In this document: positions 8,672 through 16,955 of the stretch, piece by piece
Layout of the letters: each line of letters starts with the position of its first letter
Numbering within the stretch: position 1 is the stretch's first letter
Virus record (IMG/VR): IMGVR_UViG_3300033182_000538
Location: 102,989-166,988 of that record
DNA: 64,000 nucleotides
Strand: one strand, 5' to 3'
Source: a virus
Program-made: the position numbers and the translations under genes
Notes under the pieces: generated by a model
What the model was told of the DNA's origin: nothing
Database searches by the model: none
What the model saw: the letters and a program-made list of their open reading frames with translations, nothing else

Positions 8672-9216
8672 ATCATTTCATTGTTTTTTAAACCACTTGG
8701 TTCAGTATCCCAAAGGTTTATAGCTATTGCGTATCTTGTACCACGAGTAACTTTAGTAACTCGGTGTGGATACTCACCCGCTGGAAATATTACGAGTCTA
8801 TTATATTTTGCTTCTATACGTTCTGGCTCATTATCTTGACCTTTAGAGAATATTTCTAAATACCCACCATCGATGTCGTGGTTTCTTGGGTAATATACCG
8901 TACCAATTACAGGAGTAACCAAAGTTCTTTCAGTATCCCACAAATATTCATCTTTGTCAAAGTGCATCTTTAATTCATCCCTTTCATCTTCTTGGGAATA
9001 TACACCTGTCCAATATTCAAATCCAACACAATTTATTGGAACGTGTGGTGACCTTTCACCCCAAATGTATTCTATAAGTTCTTTTTTCAAAGTGTTTGCT
9101 GGAGAGTTCCACCACCCATACCACCAAAAGTAACCTTTGGTTTCAAAAAAAGTCTCATCACGTTCTAATCTATTTAAAAACTCTTGGTCTTTTATAAAAT
9201 CATCTATTACTATCAT
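8659..9216 (-). CDS. 2OG-Fe(II) oxygenase, prolyl-hydroxylase-like
   Basis: A 185-residue double-stranded beta-helix dioxygenase. The iron ligands are visible as MHFDKD (H85, D87) and PHRVTKV (H151), with the 2-oxoglutarate-binding arginine R161 exactly ten residues after the distal histidine (TRGTRYAIAINLW). Such enzymes hydroxylate proline, lysine or small molecules. It lies directly downstream of, and overlaps by four bases, the UDP-galactopyranose mutase gene, so it belongs to a glycan-related cassette. It is the smallest of three such domains in the window; the other two (42922-43524 and the C-terminus of 39948-41624) sit beside the collagen-like genes. The substrate is unknown; a collagen-like fibre is possible but this gene is 34 kb away from those. 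Confidence 0.88.
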   Translation of the reverse strand: MIVIDDFIKDQEFLNRLERDETFFETKGYFWWYGWWNSPANTLKKELIEYIWGERSPHVPINCVGFEYWTGVYSQEDERDELKMHFDKDEYLWDTERTLVTPVIGTVYYPRNHDIDGGYLEIFSKGQDNEPERIEAKYNRLVIFPAGEYPHRVTKVTRGTRYAIAINLWDTEPSGLKNNEMILEN

Positions 9217-10307
9217 AATGTCTTCACTTTCTTTAATGCCGAAGCTATAACTTGATGCATATCGTAATATTTGTATTCAGCCAATCTACCACCAAAAATC
9301 ACATTTGGTGTATCATCAGCCATTTGTTTGTATTTACGATATTTCTCATTATTTACCTCATCATTCAAAGGATAAAACGGCTCTACCCCTCTTTTGTAAT
9401 TCTGAGGATATTCATAACTTATATATGTACCTTTTTGATTTTGATTATCAAAATGTTTGTGTTCTATTCTTCGAGTTTGTAGTGATGTTGAATCCGTAAA
9501 ATTCATACCAGCACATCCTTGTAAATTATCTACATCTTCAAAGTAGAAGTTTTCCCATCTAACGGACTTATATTCCAAATCACCATATTTGTAATCAAAA
9601 TACTTGTCGATTGGGCCTGTATAAATTACTTTATCGGTGAGGTCATCCCAATACTCTTTATTTTCCAAATAATCACAATCGGTATAAACTTTAACATCTT
9701 TCAACAACTTTTCAAATATCTGAGTGTATCCTCCGATTGGTATTCCTTGATATTTGTCAAAGTAATAGTTGTTATCCCAAGTAAACCTTACAGGTAATCG
9801 TTTTATGATTGACTTTGGTAGGTCTTTCGGGTCTTTTTTCCATTGTTTGATTGTATAATGTTTTATCAACTTTTCATAGATGTCCGTACCAACAAGTGAA
9901 AGAGCTTGCTCTTCAAGATTTGTAGGATTTCCTTTGAATCGTTGTGATTCAATCTTTTGCTTTGCTTGTTCTGGTGTCTTTACACCCCACATTTGATTGA
10001 ATGTAAACATAGTAAATGGTAAAGAATACAACTCACCATTATAATTAGCTATTGGATTATATCTAAAACTATTGAATTCAGCAAAATGATTAATCCAATC
10101 CCAAATACGCTTATCATTCGTATGAAATATATGTGGGCCGTACTGATGAACGTGAATTCCACCAACATCTTCAGTATATGTATTTCCTCCAATATGATTA
10201 CGCTTTTCCAAAACAAGAACTTTCTTACCTTTCTTGTTTAACTCGTAAGCACATATAGAACCGAAAAATCCAGCCCCAACGATTATGTAATCGTATTTAT
10301 CACTCAT
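9213..10307 (-). CDS. glf: UDP-galactopyranose mutase
   Basis: A 364-residue flavoenzyme that converts UDP-galactopyranose to UDP-galactofuranose. The FAD-binding Rossmann motif IIVGAGFFGS (8-17) is followed by VLEKRNHIGGN (33-43), then GGIHVHQYGPHIFHT and NPIANYNGELYSLPF, which are diagnostic for Glf and carry the histidine and active-site arginine surroundings. The C-terminal IFGGRLAEYKYYDMHQVI completes the FAD site. Length is normal for bacterial Glf (about 370). It overlaps the GT2 gene upstream and the 2OG oxygenase gene downstream, so all three are expressed together. It implies that galactofuranose is added to some phage or host structure during infection. It could have been acquired from a bacterial polysaccharide locus. 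Confidence 0.96.
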   Translation of the reverse strand: MSDKYDYIIVGAGFFGSICAYELNKKGKKVLVLEKRNHIGGNTYTEDVGGIHVHQYGPHIFHTNDKRIWDWINHFAEFNSFRYNPIANYNGELYSLPFTMFTFNQMWGVKTPEQAKQKIESQRFKGNPTNLEEQALSLVGTDIYEKLIKHYTIKQWKKDPKDLPKSIIKRLPVRFTWDNNYYFDKYQGIPIGGYTQIFEKLLKDVKVYTDCDYLENKEYWDDLTDKVIYTGPIDKYFDYKYGDLEYKSVRWENFYFEDVDNLQGCAGMNFTDSTSLQTRRIEHKHFDNQNQKGTYISYEYPQNYKRGVEPFYPLNDEVNNEKYRKYKQMADDTPNVIFGGRLAEYKYYDMHQVIASALKKVKTL

Positions 10308-11425
10308 ATATTATTCAATGCTATTTGATGTAATTTTTGAGGTTCATCACTTGTATCAAAGTAAGCCCAATCGTTTATAAGAAATACTTTATTTGGAAAC
10401 GGATTTGGTCGATTCTCATCCACCATCATACTTGTAGCTTGATACATCTGAAGATATTCATTTCTATCATTATGGATTTTAGCTAATTCATAGTATGATT
10501 CGTTTCTACTCTTACAAAATTCAGATGCTCTATTGTACCAAATAATGGAATCATCAATTTTACCAATCAATTTACAAATATTACCAATACAATGAGCTGC
10601 ATAGAATGAGAACTCATCATCAAATTCAACAACTTTATCAGATTCGTATTTTGGATGTTTTCTATTTATAAATTGTCTAAAATAAAATATAGCTCTTCTT
10701 GCAAACTCTTCTCTATGTGCGTGTCCGAATGGAAATTCATCTCTAAGTGTATCGTGGTATGATTTACCAATATACCATAGGTGATAATCATCCTCAAGAA
10801 CTTTATTGTTTGGAATTACATCTAATTCTAAATTTAGAGCATCCTTTAGAAACTTCATAGGTTGTAACCAAGTTTGACCATCATTCGTTAGATAGTGTCT
10901 AAATGATTTCGGTAGATTTACTCTTTGAAAGTTTTCACCAATATCATCTCTATCCAAGTAAATTGTTTCGTGAGCTTTCTCAGGATAAAATCTCCAAGGT
11001 TCTTTAGCATTCCATAACCAAGTTCTAAAATAAGAAACACCTGGCGCTGTACAAGGTATATTAAAACTCTGAATTGTTGTATCATCGAATATAGACCAAT
11101 CAAAGTCTTCATCAACTATTAGTTGTTCATCAGCATCTACTCTCAAAATCCAATCACATCCGTGGTCAGCCTCAAGAGCGGTTTGTACACAATGGTCTCT
11201 ATTGATACCGTGACCCTTCCACCAATCTAATTCATATAAAAAGCCAGGTATACCCTTTTCTTCAAAAAAGTTACGAATGATATCTTGAGTACCATCGGTA
11301 GACCCGTTGTCTTGTATAACCCAATAATCAATATATGGATAAACTGAATTCAACATACGTTCGATAACGTGTGCTTCATTGTTTACCATAGTATTAAAAC
11401 AAAACTTTGTTTGTGTGTTTTTCAT
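10304..11425 (-). CDS. GT2 family glycosyltransferase
   Basis: A 373-residue GT-A fold enzyme. The N-terminus has FCFNTMVNNEAHVIERML, the nucleotide-binding QDNGSTDGT near residues 38-46, and the metal-binding DxD in LRVDADEQL near 93-101. The C-terminal part has a TPR-like helical region (YAAHCIGNICKLIGKIDDSI, WYNRASEFC, YYELAKIH) common in this SunS or TPR-associated GT2 group. It overlaps glf by four bases, so the natural reading is that it transfers galactofuranose or another sugar supplied by this cassette. The acceptor may be a virion protein, DNA or host surface glycan; nothing in the sequence decides. The start codon lies shortly after the thioredoxin gene end. Confidence 0.9.
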   Translation of the reverse strand: MKNTQTKFCFNTMVNNEAHVIERMLNSVYPYIDYWVIQDNGSTDGTQDIIRNFFEEKGIPGFLYELDWWKGHGINRDHCVQTALEADHGCDWILRVDADEQLIVDEDFDWSIFDDTTIQSFNIPCTAPGVSYFRTWLWNAKEPWRFYPEKAHETIYLDRDDIGENFQRVNLPKSFRHYLTNDGQTWLQPMKFLKDALNLELDVIPNNKVLEDDYHLWYIGKSYHDTLRDEFPFGHAHREEFARRAIFYFRQFINRKHPKYESDKVVEFDDEFSFYAAHCIGNICKLIGKIDDSIIWYNRASEFCKSRNESYYELAKIHNDRNEYLQMYQATSMMVDENRPNPFPNKVFLINDWAYFDTSDEPQKLHQIALNNI

Positions 11426-11426
11426 A

Positions 11427-11663
11427 TTACACGTTTAGATATTCTGCTTCCGGCTTTGCTCCAATAATTCGTTTAACCTCTTGACCATTCTCTAACAAAA
11501 CGACCGTTGGAATGTTTCTCACATTGTATTGTTGTGCCATCTGAGATTGTTCATCCACATTGATTTTTTGGACAGGAATCGTGTTATTAACTCGTTGCAT
11601 TACAGGCCCTAACATTCTACAAGGCCCACACCAAGGTGCACTAAAATAAAGATATTGTTTCAT
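11427..11663 (-). CDS. trxA: Thioredoxin, electron donor for ribonucleotide reductase
   Basis: A 78-residue compact thioredoxin with the canonical active site WCGPC near residues 10-14 and the cis-proline segment VRNIPTVVLLENGQ. I chose the ATG at 11663: TTAGGAAATATT precedes it, placing an AGGA ribosome site at normal distance and overlapping the stop codon of nrdA. An upstream in-frame start at 11693 would lie inside nrdA and add ten residues with no fold role. Cotranscription directly after NrdA, whose C-terminus ends in CVSCDG, indicates that it reduces the reductase. It is shorter than E. coli thioredoxin (109), as is usual in phages. Confidence 0.92.
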   Translation of the reverse strand: MKQYLYFSAPWCGPCRMLGPVMQRVNNTIPVQKINVDEQSQMAQQYNVRNIPTVVLLENGQEVKRIIGAKPEAEYLNV

Positions 11664-11671
11664 AATATTTC

Positions 11672-13456
11672 CTAACCATCGCAAGATACACAATCAGGGT
11701 CGGTGGCACGAGTTGCGATGTCTCCACGAAGTACCGACTCCGTTCTCATATAATAGAGAGTTTTAATTCCTTGTTTCCACGCTTCCAAATGAACTTGGTT
11801 AATCCACTTTGGAGATGCTTGAGATGGGAACGCCAAGTTAAGTGATACTGCTTGGTCGATGTATTGTTGTCTTACACCGGCTTGTCTCACCAACTCCAAT
11901 TGGTTGATTTCTTTGAATGTTTTAAATACATCCTTTACCCAATCAACCTCTTGTCTATCAATTGACTCTTGTAGTATGTCTTCTTTTTTAGTAAGTTTAC
12001 CATTGACATATCCCCAATTGTCAAGTTCATCCAAACCTTGAACCGAACCTCCATCTTCAAGGATTTGAGCCCAAGTGTCTTTATTGTTCATACCCATTTT
12101 ACGAAGAGCTCTTTCCAACTCAGCGTTTTTACGGATAAACGTACCCTTGGCTGTTTGTTCCGTAAATACGTTTGCAGCCCAAGGTTCAATACCTGGTGAT
12201 ACATTACCACTCAACTTAGAGTTAGATACTGTTGGAGCAATTGCTCTCAAGTGAGTGTTTCTCATACCTGTACCAACACACCATAGTGGTTCACCATATT
12301 CATTAGCAAGGTCACGAGATGCTCTTTCTGATTCAATCTTGATTTGAGAGAATATTCTTCGAGTTTCAAACTGAGCTGGAAGTCCTTCGAAAGACATACC
12401 TTTTTGTTGTAGATATGTATGCCACCCAAGAACACCCAATCCAAGAGCTCTACCCTTTTCAGCCGAACGAACTGAATTCTCAAATCCTCTCATATTCTTT
12501 GCTCTCTGAATAAACTCTTCGAGTACACCATCCAAGAACCAAGTAGCTGTATAAATTAAATCCGTGTTTTTCCACTCTTCATACTTAGCCAAGTTTACTG
12601 ATGATAGACAACATACAAATGAATGTGACTCATCGGTATGAAGTACAATCTCAGAACAAATGTTGGTCATAAAGACTTTGAGTGAGTTTTGTTTATATGC
12701 TTCTGGATTTTGTTTGTTTACATTCCCCTTATACATAATATAAGGTTCACCAGTCGCCTTTCTCTTTTGAAGAAGTTTACCCCACTTTCTTCTAGCTTCA
12801 GGGTCACCATCTTCAAGTTTTCTCATAAACTTATCACCAACAATCGCACATTGATGTAGATTCAAACATTGTCTATTAACATCACCTTTTGGTTCTCTAA
12901 TTTCTACCCACTCATCAAAATCTTCGTGGTCGATGTTTAGATTTACCGATGCGGCTCCTCTTCTTACTGCACCTTGATTGGTAGCAAGAATAGTTGAATC
13001 ATAAATTTTAGCGAATGGTACTACACCATCTGATGTACCATTTTGAGTAATCTTAGACCCGGCTGGTCTAATCATATTAAGACCAATACCTACACCACCT
13101 CCGTGTTTTGCTAACAACATTAATTCAAGATTCTTAGACCCAATCTCTTGAACCGAGTCACCTACATCGATACCAAAACAAGAAATAGGTAATCCTCTAT
13201 CAGTACCTGTATTTGAAAGAACTGGTGATGCCAAGTTTAACCAACCTCTCCAAATGTAATCAAAAAACTTTGATGCCATTTGTGGTTTGTCCAATCTTCT
13301 AGCAACAGCCGTAGCAACTCTCCAATAGGCATCTTTGGGAGTTTCTCCAGCCAAAAGATATCCATTTGAAATGGTTTTAACGTAAATTTCAGTATTTGCC
13401 CAAGTTGGGAAGTCAACTCCCAACTCCCAACCTAATTTTTCTCCGTGATTTTTCAT
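11672..13456 (-). CDS. nrdA: Class I ribonucleotide reductase, large subunit
   Basis: A 594-residue catalytic subunit that makes deoxyribonucleotides. Visible hallmarks are the redox cysteine in PISCFG (C93), the radical site NICSE (N265, C267, E269), the partner cysteine region FVCCLSSVNL, the tyrosine pair YYMRTES near the C-terminus, and a terminal CVSCDG tail that exchanges electrons with thioredoxin. It lacks the N-terminal ATP-cone found in cellular NrdA (about 760 residues), so dATP inhibition through that domain should be absent, which suits a phage that needs high dNTP levels. It lies between nrdB and trxA in one operon. No Shine-Dalgarno sequence precedes the ATG. Confidence 0.97.
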   Translation of the reverse strand: MKNHGEKLGWELGVDFPTWANTEIYVKTISNGYLLAGETPKDAYWRVATAVARRLDKPQMASKFFDYIWRGWLNLASPVLSNTGTDRGLPISCFGIDVGDSVQEIGSKNLELMLLAKHGGGVGIGLNMIRPAGSKITQNGTSDGVVPFAKIYDSTILATNQGAVRRGAASVNLNIDHEDFDEWVEIREPKGDVNRQCLNLHQCAIVGDKFMRKLEDGDPEARRKWGKLLQKRKATGEPYIMYKGNVNKQNPEAYKQNSLKVFMTNICSEIVLHTDESHSFVCCLSSVNLAKYEEWKNTDLIYTATWFLDGVLEEFIQRAKNMRGFENSVRSAEKGRALGLGVLGWHTYLQQKGMSFEGLPAQFETRRIFSQIKIESERASRDLANEYGEPLWCVGTGMRNTHLRAIAPTVSNSKLSGNVSPGIEPWAANVFTEQTAKGTFIRKNAELERALRKMGMNNKDTWAQILEDGGSVQGLDELDNWGYVNGKLTKKEDILQESIDRQEVDWVKDVFKTFKEINQLELVRQAGVRQQYIDQAVSLNLAFPSQASPKWINQVHLEAWKQGIKTLYYMRTESVLRGDIATRATDPDCVSCDG

Positions 13457-13462
13457 AACTAA

Positions 13463-14458
13463 TTAAAATATATCATCCCAATCTTCACCTTCGTTTGCTT
13501 TAGAGTAATCCGTTGGTCTTACTGCAAAGAAGTCGGTGTGGGTAGTTCCGCCAGTTAAGTGATAAAACCACTCCAACTCATTTGCTGAGTTTTCATCGTA
13601 GTCAAACAACTTACCTTCGTAACCTAATTCATTGTATTTTTCATTTACTCTTCTTCTGATAAAGTTGATTAGGTCATTTTTCTTTAGATTTTCTAAATCA
13701 CCCATTTCAAACATTTTATCAATGTATTTCAACTCCAAGTCTAACATAATGTTAGCAGCTTCTTCTACAGCCTCTTTTGCTTGGTCTTTAAGTTCAGGAT
13801 ACTCCTCACACATATGTCTGAATAGTTGACATCCCATTTTAGAATGTAGAGACTCATCACGAACTGACCATTTCATTTGTTGACCAATTCCCTTTAACAT
13901 ATTTCTCATTTGGAATGAGTATAATACAGCGAATGATGAATACAATGCAACACCTTCAGTAAATGCTGAGAATATAGCAAGAGACCTTGCTACTTCTTTT
14001 CTCGCCTCAGCATTATCTTTCAAATCTTCCCAAGTATATCTATTTGTAATATTAGCTAAGTTTTCGAATCTATCAGCCGTAGCTGGTTCGTGTAAGAATG
14101 CCTCAAAGTCTTCCAACCCAAGAGATTCATTCAAATAAGAGTAAGCAGTAGCGTGAATAGTTTCTTGTGAACCAAACATCATAGCCATTTGTTTGATTTC
14201 GTGTTTAGGAAACCATTCGGTCACCCAACCAGTCCAATAGTCCGACACCGCACATTCCGTTTGAGCAAATCCTAACAAGATATTACCTACCAAATTCTTT
14301 TCAGCGGGTGACAAATTTTCATTCCAATCTTTAATGTCACCTTGCATTGGTATTTCAGTATGTAACCAAAAAGCTTGTGCTTGTTTCAGCCAACCTTCGG
14401 TATAGTATTCAGGATATTCAAACGGTTTAAACGGTATTCGGTTTTCAAATAATGCCAT
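13463..14458 (-). CDS. nrdB: Class I ribonucleotide reductase, small subunit
   Basis: A 331-residue ferritin-like radical-generating subunit. Metal ligands are readable: E99 and H102 in SQETIHATAY, the tyrosyl radical candidate Y106, and the second pair in TEGVALY and RDESLH. The first ligand, aspartate in E. coli (D84, 31 residues before E115), is glutamate here (E68, also 31 before E99). Glutamate at that position is typical of class Ic enzymes, but those lack the radical tyrosine, which is present here. Metal use (Fe/Fe or Mn/Fe) is therefore uncertain. It is followed by nrdA after a four-base gap. Upstream is a 62-base gap with no convincing TTTG/TAnnTTTG promoter. Confidence 0.95.
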   Translation of the reverse strand: MALFENRIPFKPFEYPEYYTEGWLKQAQAFWLHTEIPMQGDIKDWNENLSPAEKNLVGNILLGFAQTECAVSDYWTGWVTEWFPKHEIKQMAMMFGSQETIHATAYSYLNESLGLEDFEAFLHEPATADRFENLANITNRYTWEDLKDNAEARKEVARSLAIFSAFTEGVALYSSFAVLYSFQMRNMLKGIGQQMKWSVRDESLHSKMGCQLFRHMCEEYPELKDQAKEAVEEAANIMLDLELKYIDKMFEMGDLENLKKNDLINFIRRRVNEKYNELGYEGKLFDYDENSANELEWFYHLTGGTTHTDFFAVRPTDYSKANEGEDWDDIF

Positions 14459-14520
14459 ATTATTATTTCTCTATTAGATTATTATTGTAAAAGGTTAAAT
14501 TGGGTGATAATATATATTAG

Positions 14521-15879
14521 TTAAAATCCAATATCACCTTGCATTTCCTTATATTTTTGGGCTAATTCTTTTCTTACTAAACTCTCCCCTTGTTTCATCT
14601 GGCTTTTGGTCTTTTTACCATCAATGGAATCATCATTATAAATGTGAATTTGACCCGTTGAGAAGTTTGCTTTAGATGGGAATGTCATCCCATCTGGCCC
14701 AAATCGATTCTTGATAACGTGCCACCTACCAGTTCCAGCTAATTTGTCTTCAATTTTACGAGATAATGATACCACAAAGTCAGCGGTCATCATCTTGGAA
14801 AAAGACCCAGCAATTTTAATACCTGTAATAATGTCATCTTCTGCGCCACTTCTATTGATTTGTGATGCTGTAAATACGGGTACTTCGTATTCACCTGCCA
14901 TACCACGAAGGTCTTCAATGATTTCTTCCAACTCTTCGTGTCTTTTTTCTTTAGATGGGCCCCTCAAAAGGTCAGCGTAATCGACAATAACTACATCTGG
15001 TCTTTTACCTTGAAGAATCATCTTATCCATATGAGCTTTCAACGAAGTTACACTAGCGGTTTTGGTAGGATAATGTTTTACAACTAAGTCACCACTTACA
15101 TTTTGTACTGACTTTTTAACATCTTCCATATTGTACTTGAGATTGGCGACAGCGACACCACTTAAAACGGCATCATACCTTTGACCTACATAACCTTCAT
15201 TCAATTCTAATGTGTAATGTGCCACAACTTTACCCTTTTTCATAGCATTCACACCTATGTTGACCAAAGACCAAGATTTACCAATACCAGGAGGAGCTGC
15301 AAAAAGAATCAACTCTCCTTTACCAAAACCGCCTTGTGTAATTTCATCAATAACATCCCAACCACTTGAAACTACGTTTCTAACTTCAGATTCGTACCTT
15401 TCATCAATCATAGTCTTGTATTCGTGACCAATATCCGAATCTTGACCAGCTTTCATAGCAGTATCAATCTTCTTTTTGATGGTATCGTACTTACCATCCT
15501 CCAAAAGGGTCACAGAGTCTAAGATTGCGTTCTTAATAGACTGATTCTTACAAAAGTCAAGAACTTGTTCTTTTACGAATTGTAAATCTTCACTATCTAA
15601 GTGATTCCAAGCGTACTTGAGAGTATCTACAACGGAAGTTTTTAATACCTCTCTTTCAATACTATTAATTTTTACCTTGAGAACATCCAAAGTCGGCATC
15701 TTCTCATATTGGTCAAAATAGTTCATAATAGTTTTTACCAACCACTCTGAAGCCTCAGCATCAAAGTACTCTGGCTTTAGAATATCATAGATTTGGCGTG
15801 TAAACGACCTATCCGATATAATAGCGGAGATTACTTTGTTCTGAAATGATGTACTAAATTTACTTCCTAATTTCTCCAT
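14521..15879 (-). CDS. 41: Replicative DNA helicase (gp41/DnaB-like)
   Basis: A 452-residue hexameric 5'-3' helicase close to T4 gp41 in length (475). The N-terminal helical domain (about 1-150) precedes a RecA-like core with Walker A AAPPGIGKS (194-202), Walker B VVIVDYADLL near 300, and the DnaB motif TASQINRSGAED with the sensor glutamine. It should unwind DNA ahead of gp43 and recruit primase; the primase gene is not in the window. Its promoter (15887-15917) ends seven bases before the ATG, so the transcript starts close to the initiator codon and probably has no leader. Upstream the rnh gene ends only 20 bases away, so it can also be reached by read-through. Confidence 0.96.
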   Translation of the reverse strand: MEKLGSKFSTSFQNKVISAIISDRSFTRQIYDILKPEYFDAEASEWLVKTIMNYFDQYEKMPTLDVLKVKINSIEREVLKTSVVDTLKYAWNHLDSEDLQFVKEQVLDFCKNQSIKNAILDSVTLLEDGKYDTIKKKIDTAMKAGQDSDIGHEYKTMIDERYESEVRNVVSSGWDVIDEITQGGFGKGELILFAAPPGIGKSWSLVNIGVNAMKKGKVVAHYTLELNEGYVGQRYDAVLSGVAVANLKYNMEDVKKSVQNVSGDLVVKHYPTKTASVTSLKAHMDKMILQGKRPDVVIVDYADLLRGPSKEKRHEELEEIIEDLRGMAGEYEVPVFTASQINRSGAEDDIITGIKIAGSFSKMMTADFVVSLSRKIEDKLAGTGRWHVIKNRFGPDGMTFPSKANFSTGQIHIYNDDSIDGKKTKSQMKQGESLVRKELAQKYKEMQGDIGF

Positions 15880-15886
15880 ATAGGTT

Positions 15887-15917
15887 CAAATATACGAAAT
15901 TATTTCTTATTATCAAA
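15887..15917 (-). promoter_or_regulatory. Early promoter of gene 41
   Basis: On the minus strand TTTG (15914-15917), 19-base spacer, TATATTTG (15887-15894), a perfect TAnnTTTG box. The TTTG lies inside the 3' end of the rnh gene. The ATG of gene 41 is seven bases past the -7 box, predicting a nearly leaderless mRNA. Confidence 0.82.
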
Positions 15918-16955
15918 ATGGTTTCTCAAATAATTTTCAAGAGATGTAAATGAGTTCCGTAACCAACTATCAACATTAGCAAATGCTGTGTATAGTTTAT
16001 CGTACATAAACATCTTCTTGAACTCTACTAAATCCAACTGAGGTCGGTGAGAATCCATTATTTCTCGTACATTTGATTTTATGGATGAGGATATATCTGG
16101 GTTTTTCAACTGCATCAACTGATAGTTTAACTCAATAGTTGTCACAAATTTAGTCAATTTTTGTGACAACTTCTCATCACACTCTGTTGAACATTTCTGA
16201 ATGAATGTATCTAAAGAAATCTCATCTTCATTCAAAAATCCCATTTTATTGTGTATTGTCTTTACACCAACTCCACGAACACCATCAATATTATCAGATT
16301 TGTCGCCCGTTAATACTCTATAATATACAAGGTTTTGAGGAATCACACCATACTCTTCTTTTACAAGAGCTTCATCATACATTTTCTTCTTTGTGGGTGC
16401 CCACACTTTGATTCTTGGGTTAACAAGTTGAAGAAAATCTTTGTCTGATGAGATGATTGTAACTTCTTTTTTGAAATAGTGGTTAGCCAAATATGCGATG
16501 ATATCATCAGCTTCCACATAATCAATGTAGGTGAGTGAAATGGGTAGGACTTGAAGATATTCTATCAATCTTGAGAATTGATTTCTCATTGATACTCTTT
16601 GGTCTTCTAAGTCTTCATATCCAGCCAATCTATTTACTTTGGTAAGGCCAGTTCGACCTTCTTTATACCCTTTATAGACTTGCTTTCTACGATTTGACCC
16701 ACCTTTACCATCAAATACGATAACAACTCGTGTAGGTTTCAATGTTCTAATGGTTGCAGCGGTGGACAAGAGAAATCCTGTCACACCACCACAATGTTCA
16801 CCATCATCGTTCAACGCAGGAACTGCCCCAAACACTCTGATAAATTGGTTAAGTCCATCAATTATGAGAACTCTATCGTTTAGACTCTCACTTTTTACTT
16901 CATTATGTTCCTTGTTTACCTCTTTGAGGAGTTCTGCGTATTTACTATTCATCAA
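15900..16955 (-). CDS. rnh: FEN-family 5' nuclease, T4 RNase H-like
   Basis: A 351-residue flap/5'-3' exonuclease that removes RNA primers from lagging strands. Acidic metal ligands appear in order: IIDGLNQ (D33), FDGKGG (D82), VEADD (E148, D150, D151) and SSDKDF (D171, D173), followed by the helix-3-turn-helix DNA-binding part GDKSDNIDGVRGVG near residue 220. T4 RNase H has 305 residues; the extra length is at the N-terminus (about 28 residues before the first strand) and the C-terminus. The start overlaps the 3' end of uvsX by 11 bases, so the two are co-translated. Grouped with UvsX, gp32 and gp41, it forms a normal replication and recombination block. Confidence 0.95.
   Translation of the reverse strand: MMNSKYAELLKEVNKEHNEVKSESLNDRVLIIDGLNQFIRVFGAVPALNDDGEHCGGVTGFLLSTAATIRTLKPTRVVIVFDGKGGSNRRKQVYKGYKEGRTGLTKVNRLAGYEDLEDQRVSMRNQFSRLIEYLQVLPISLTYIDYVEADDIIAYLANHYFKKEVTIISSDKDFLQLVNPRIKVWAPTKKKMYDEALVKEEYGVIPQNLVYYRVLTGDKSDNIDGVRGVGVKTIHNKMGFLNEDEISLDTFIQKCSTECDEKLSQKLTKFVTTIELNYQLMQLKNPDISSSIKSNVREIMDSHRPQLDLVEFKKMFMYDKLYTAFANVDSWLRNSFTSLENYLRNHFDNKK

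Noticed and set aside
11664-11693. Upstream start for thioredoxin
   Set aside because: It lies inside nrdA; the ATG at 11663 has an AGGA site and gives a normal thioredoxin start.
14459-14520. Early promoter before nrdB
   Set aside because: The gap is AT-rich, but no TTTG with a TAnnTTTG box at 19-21 bases could be found.
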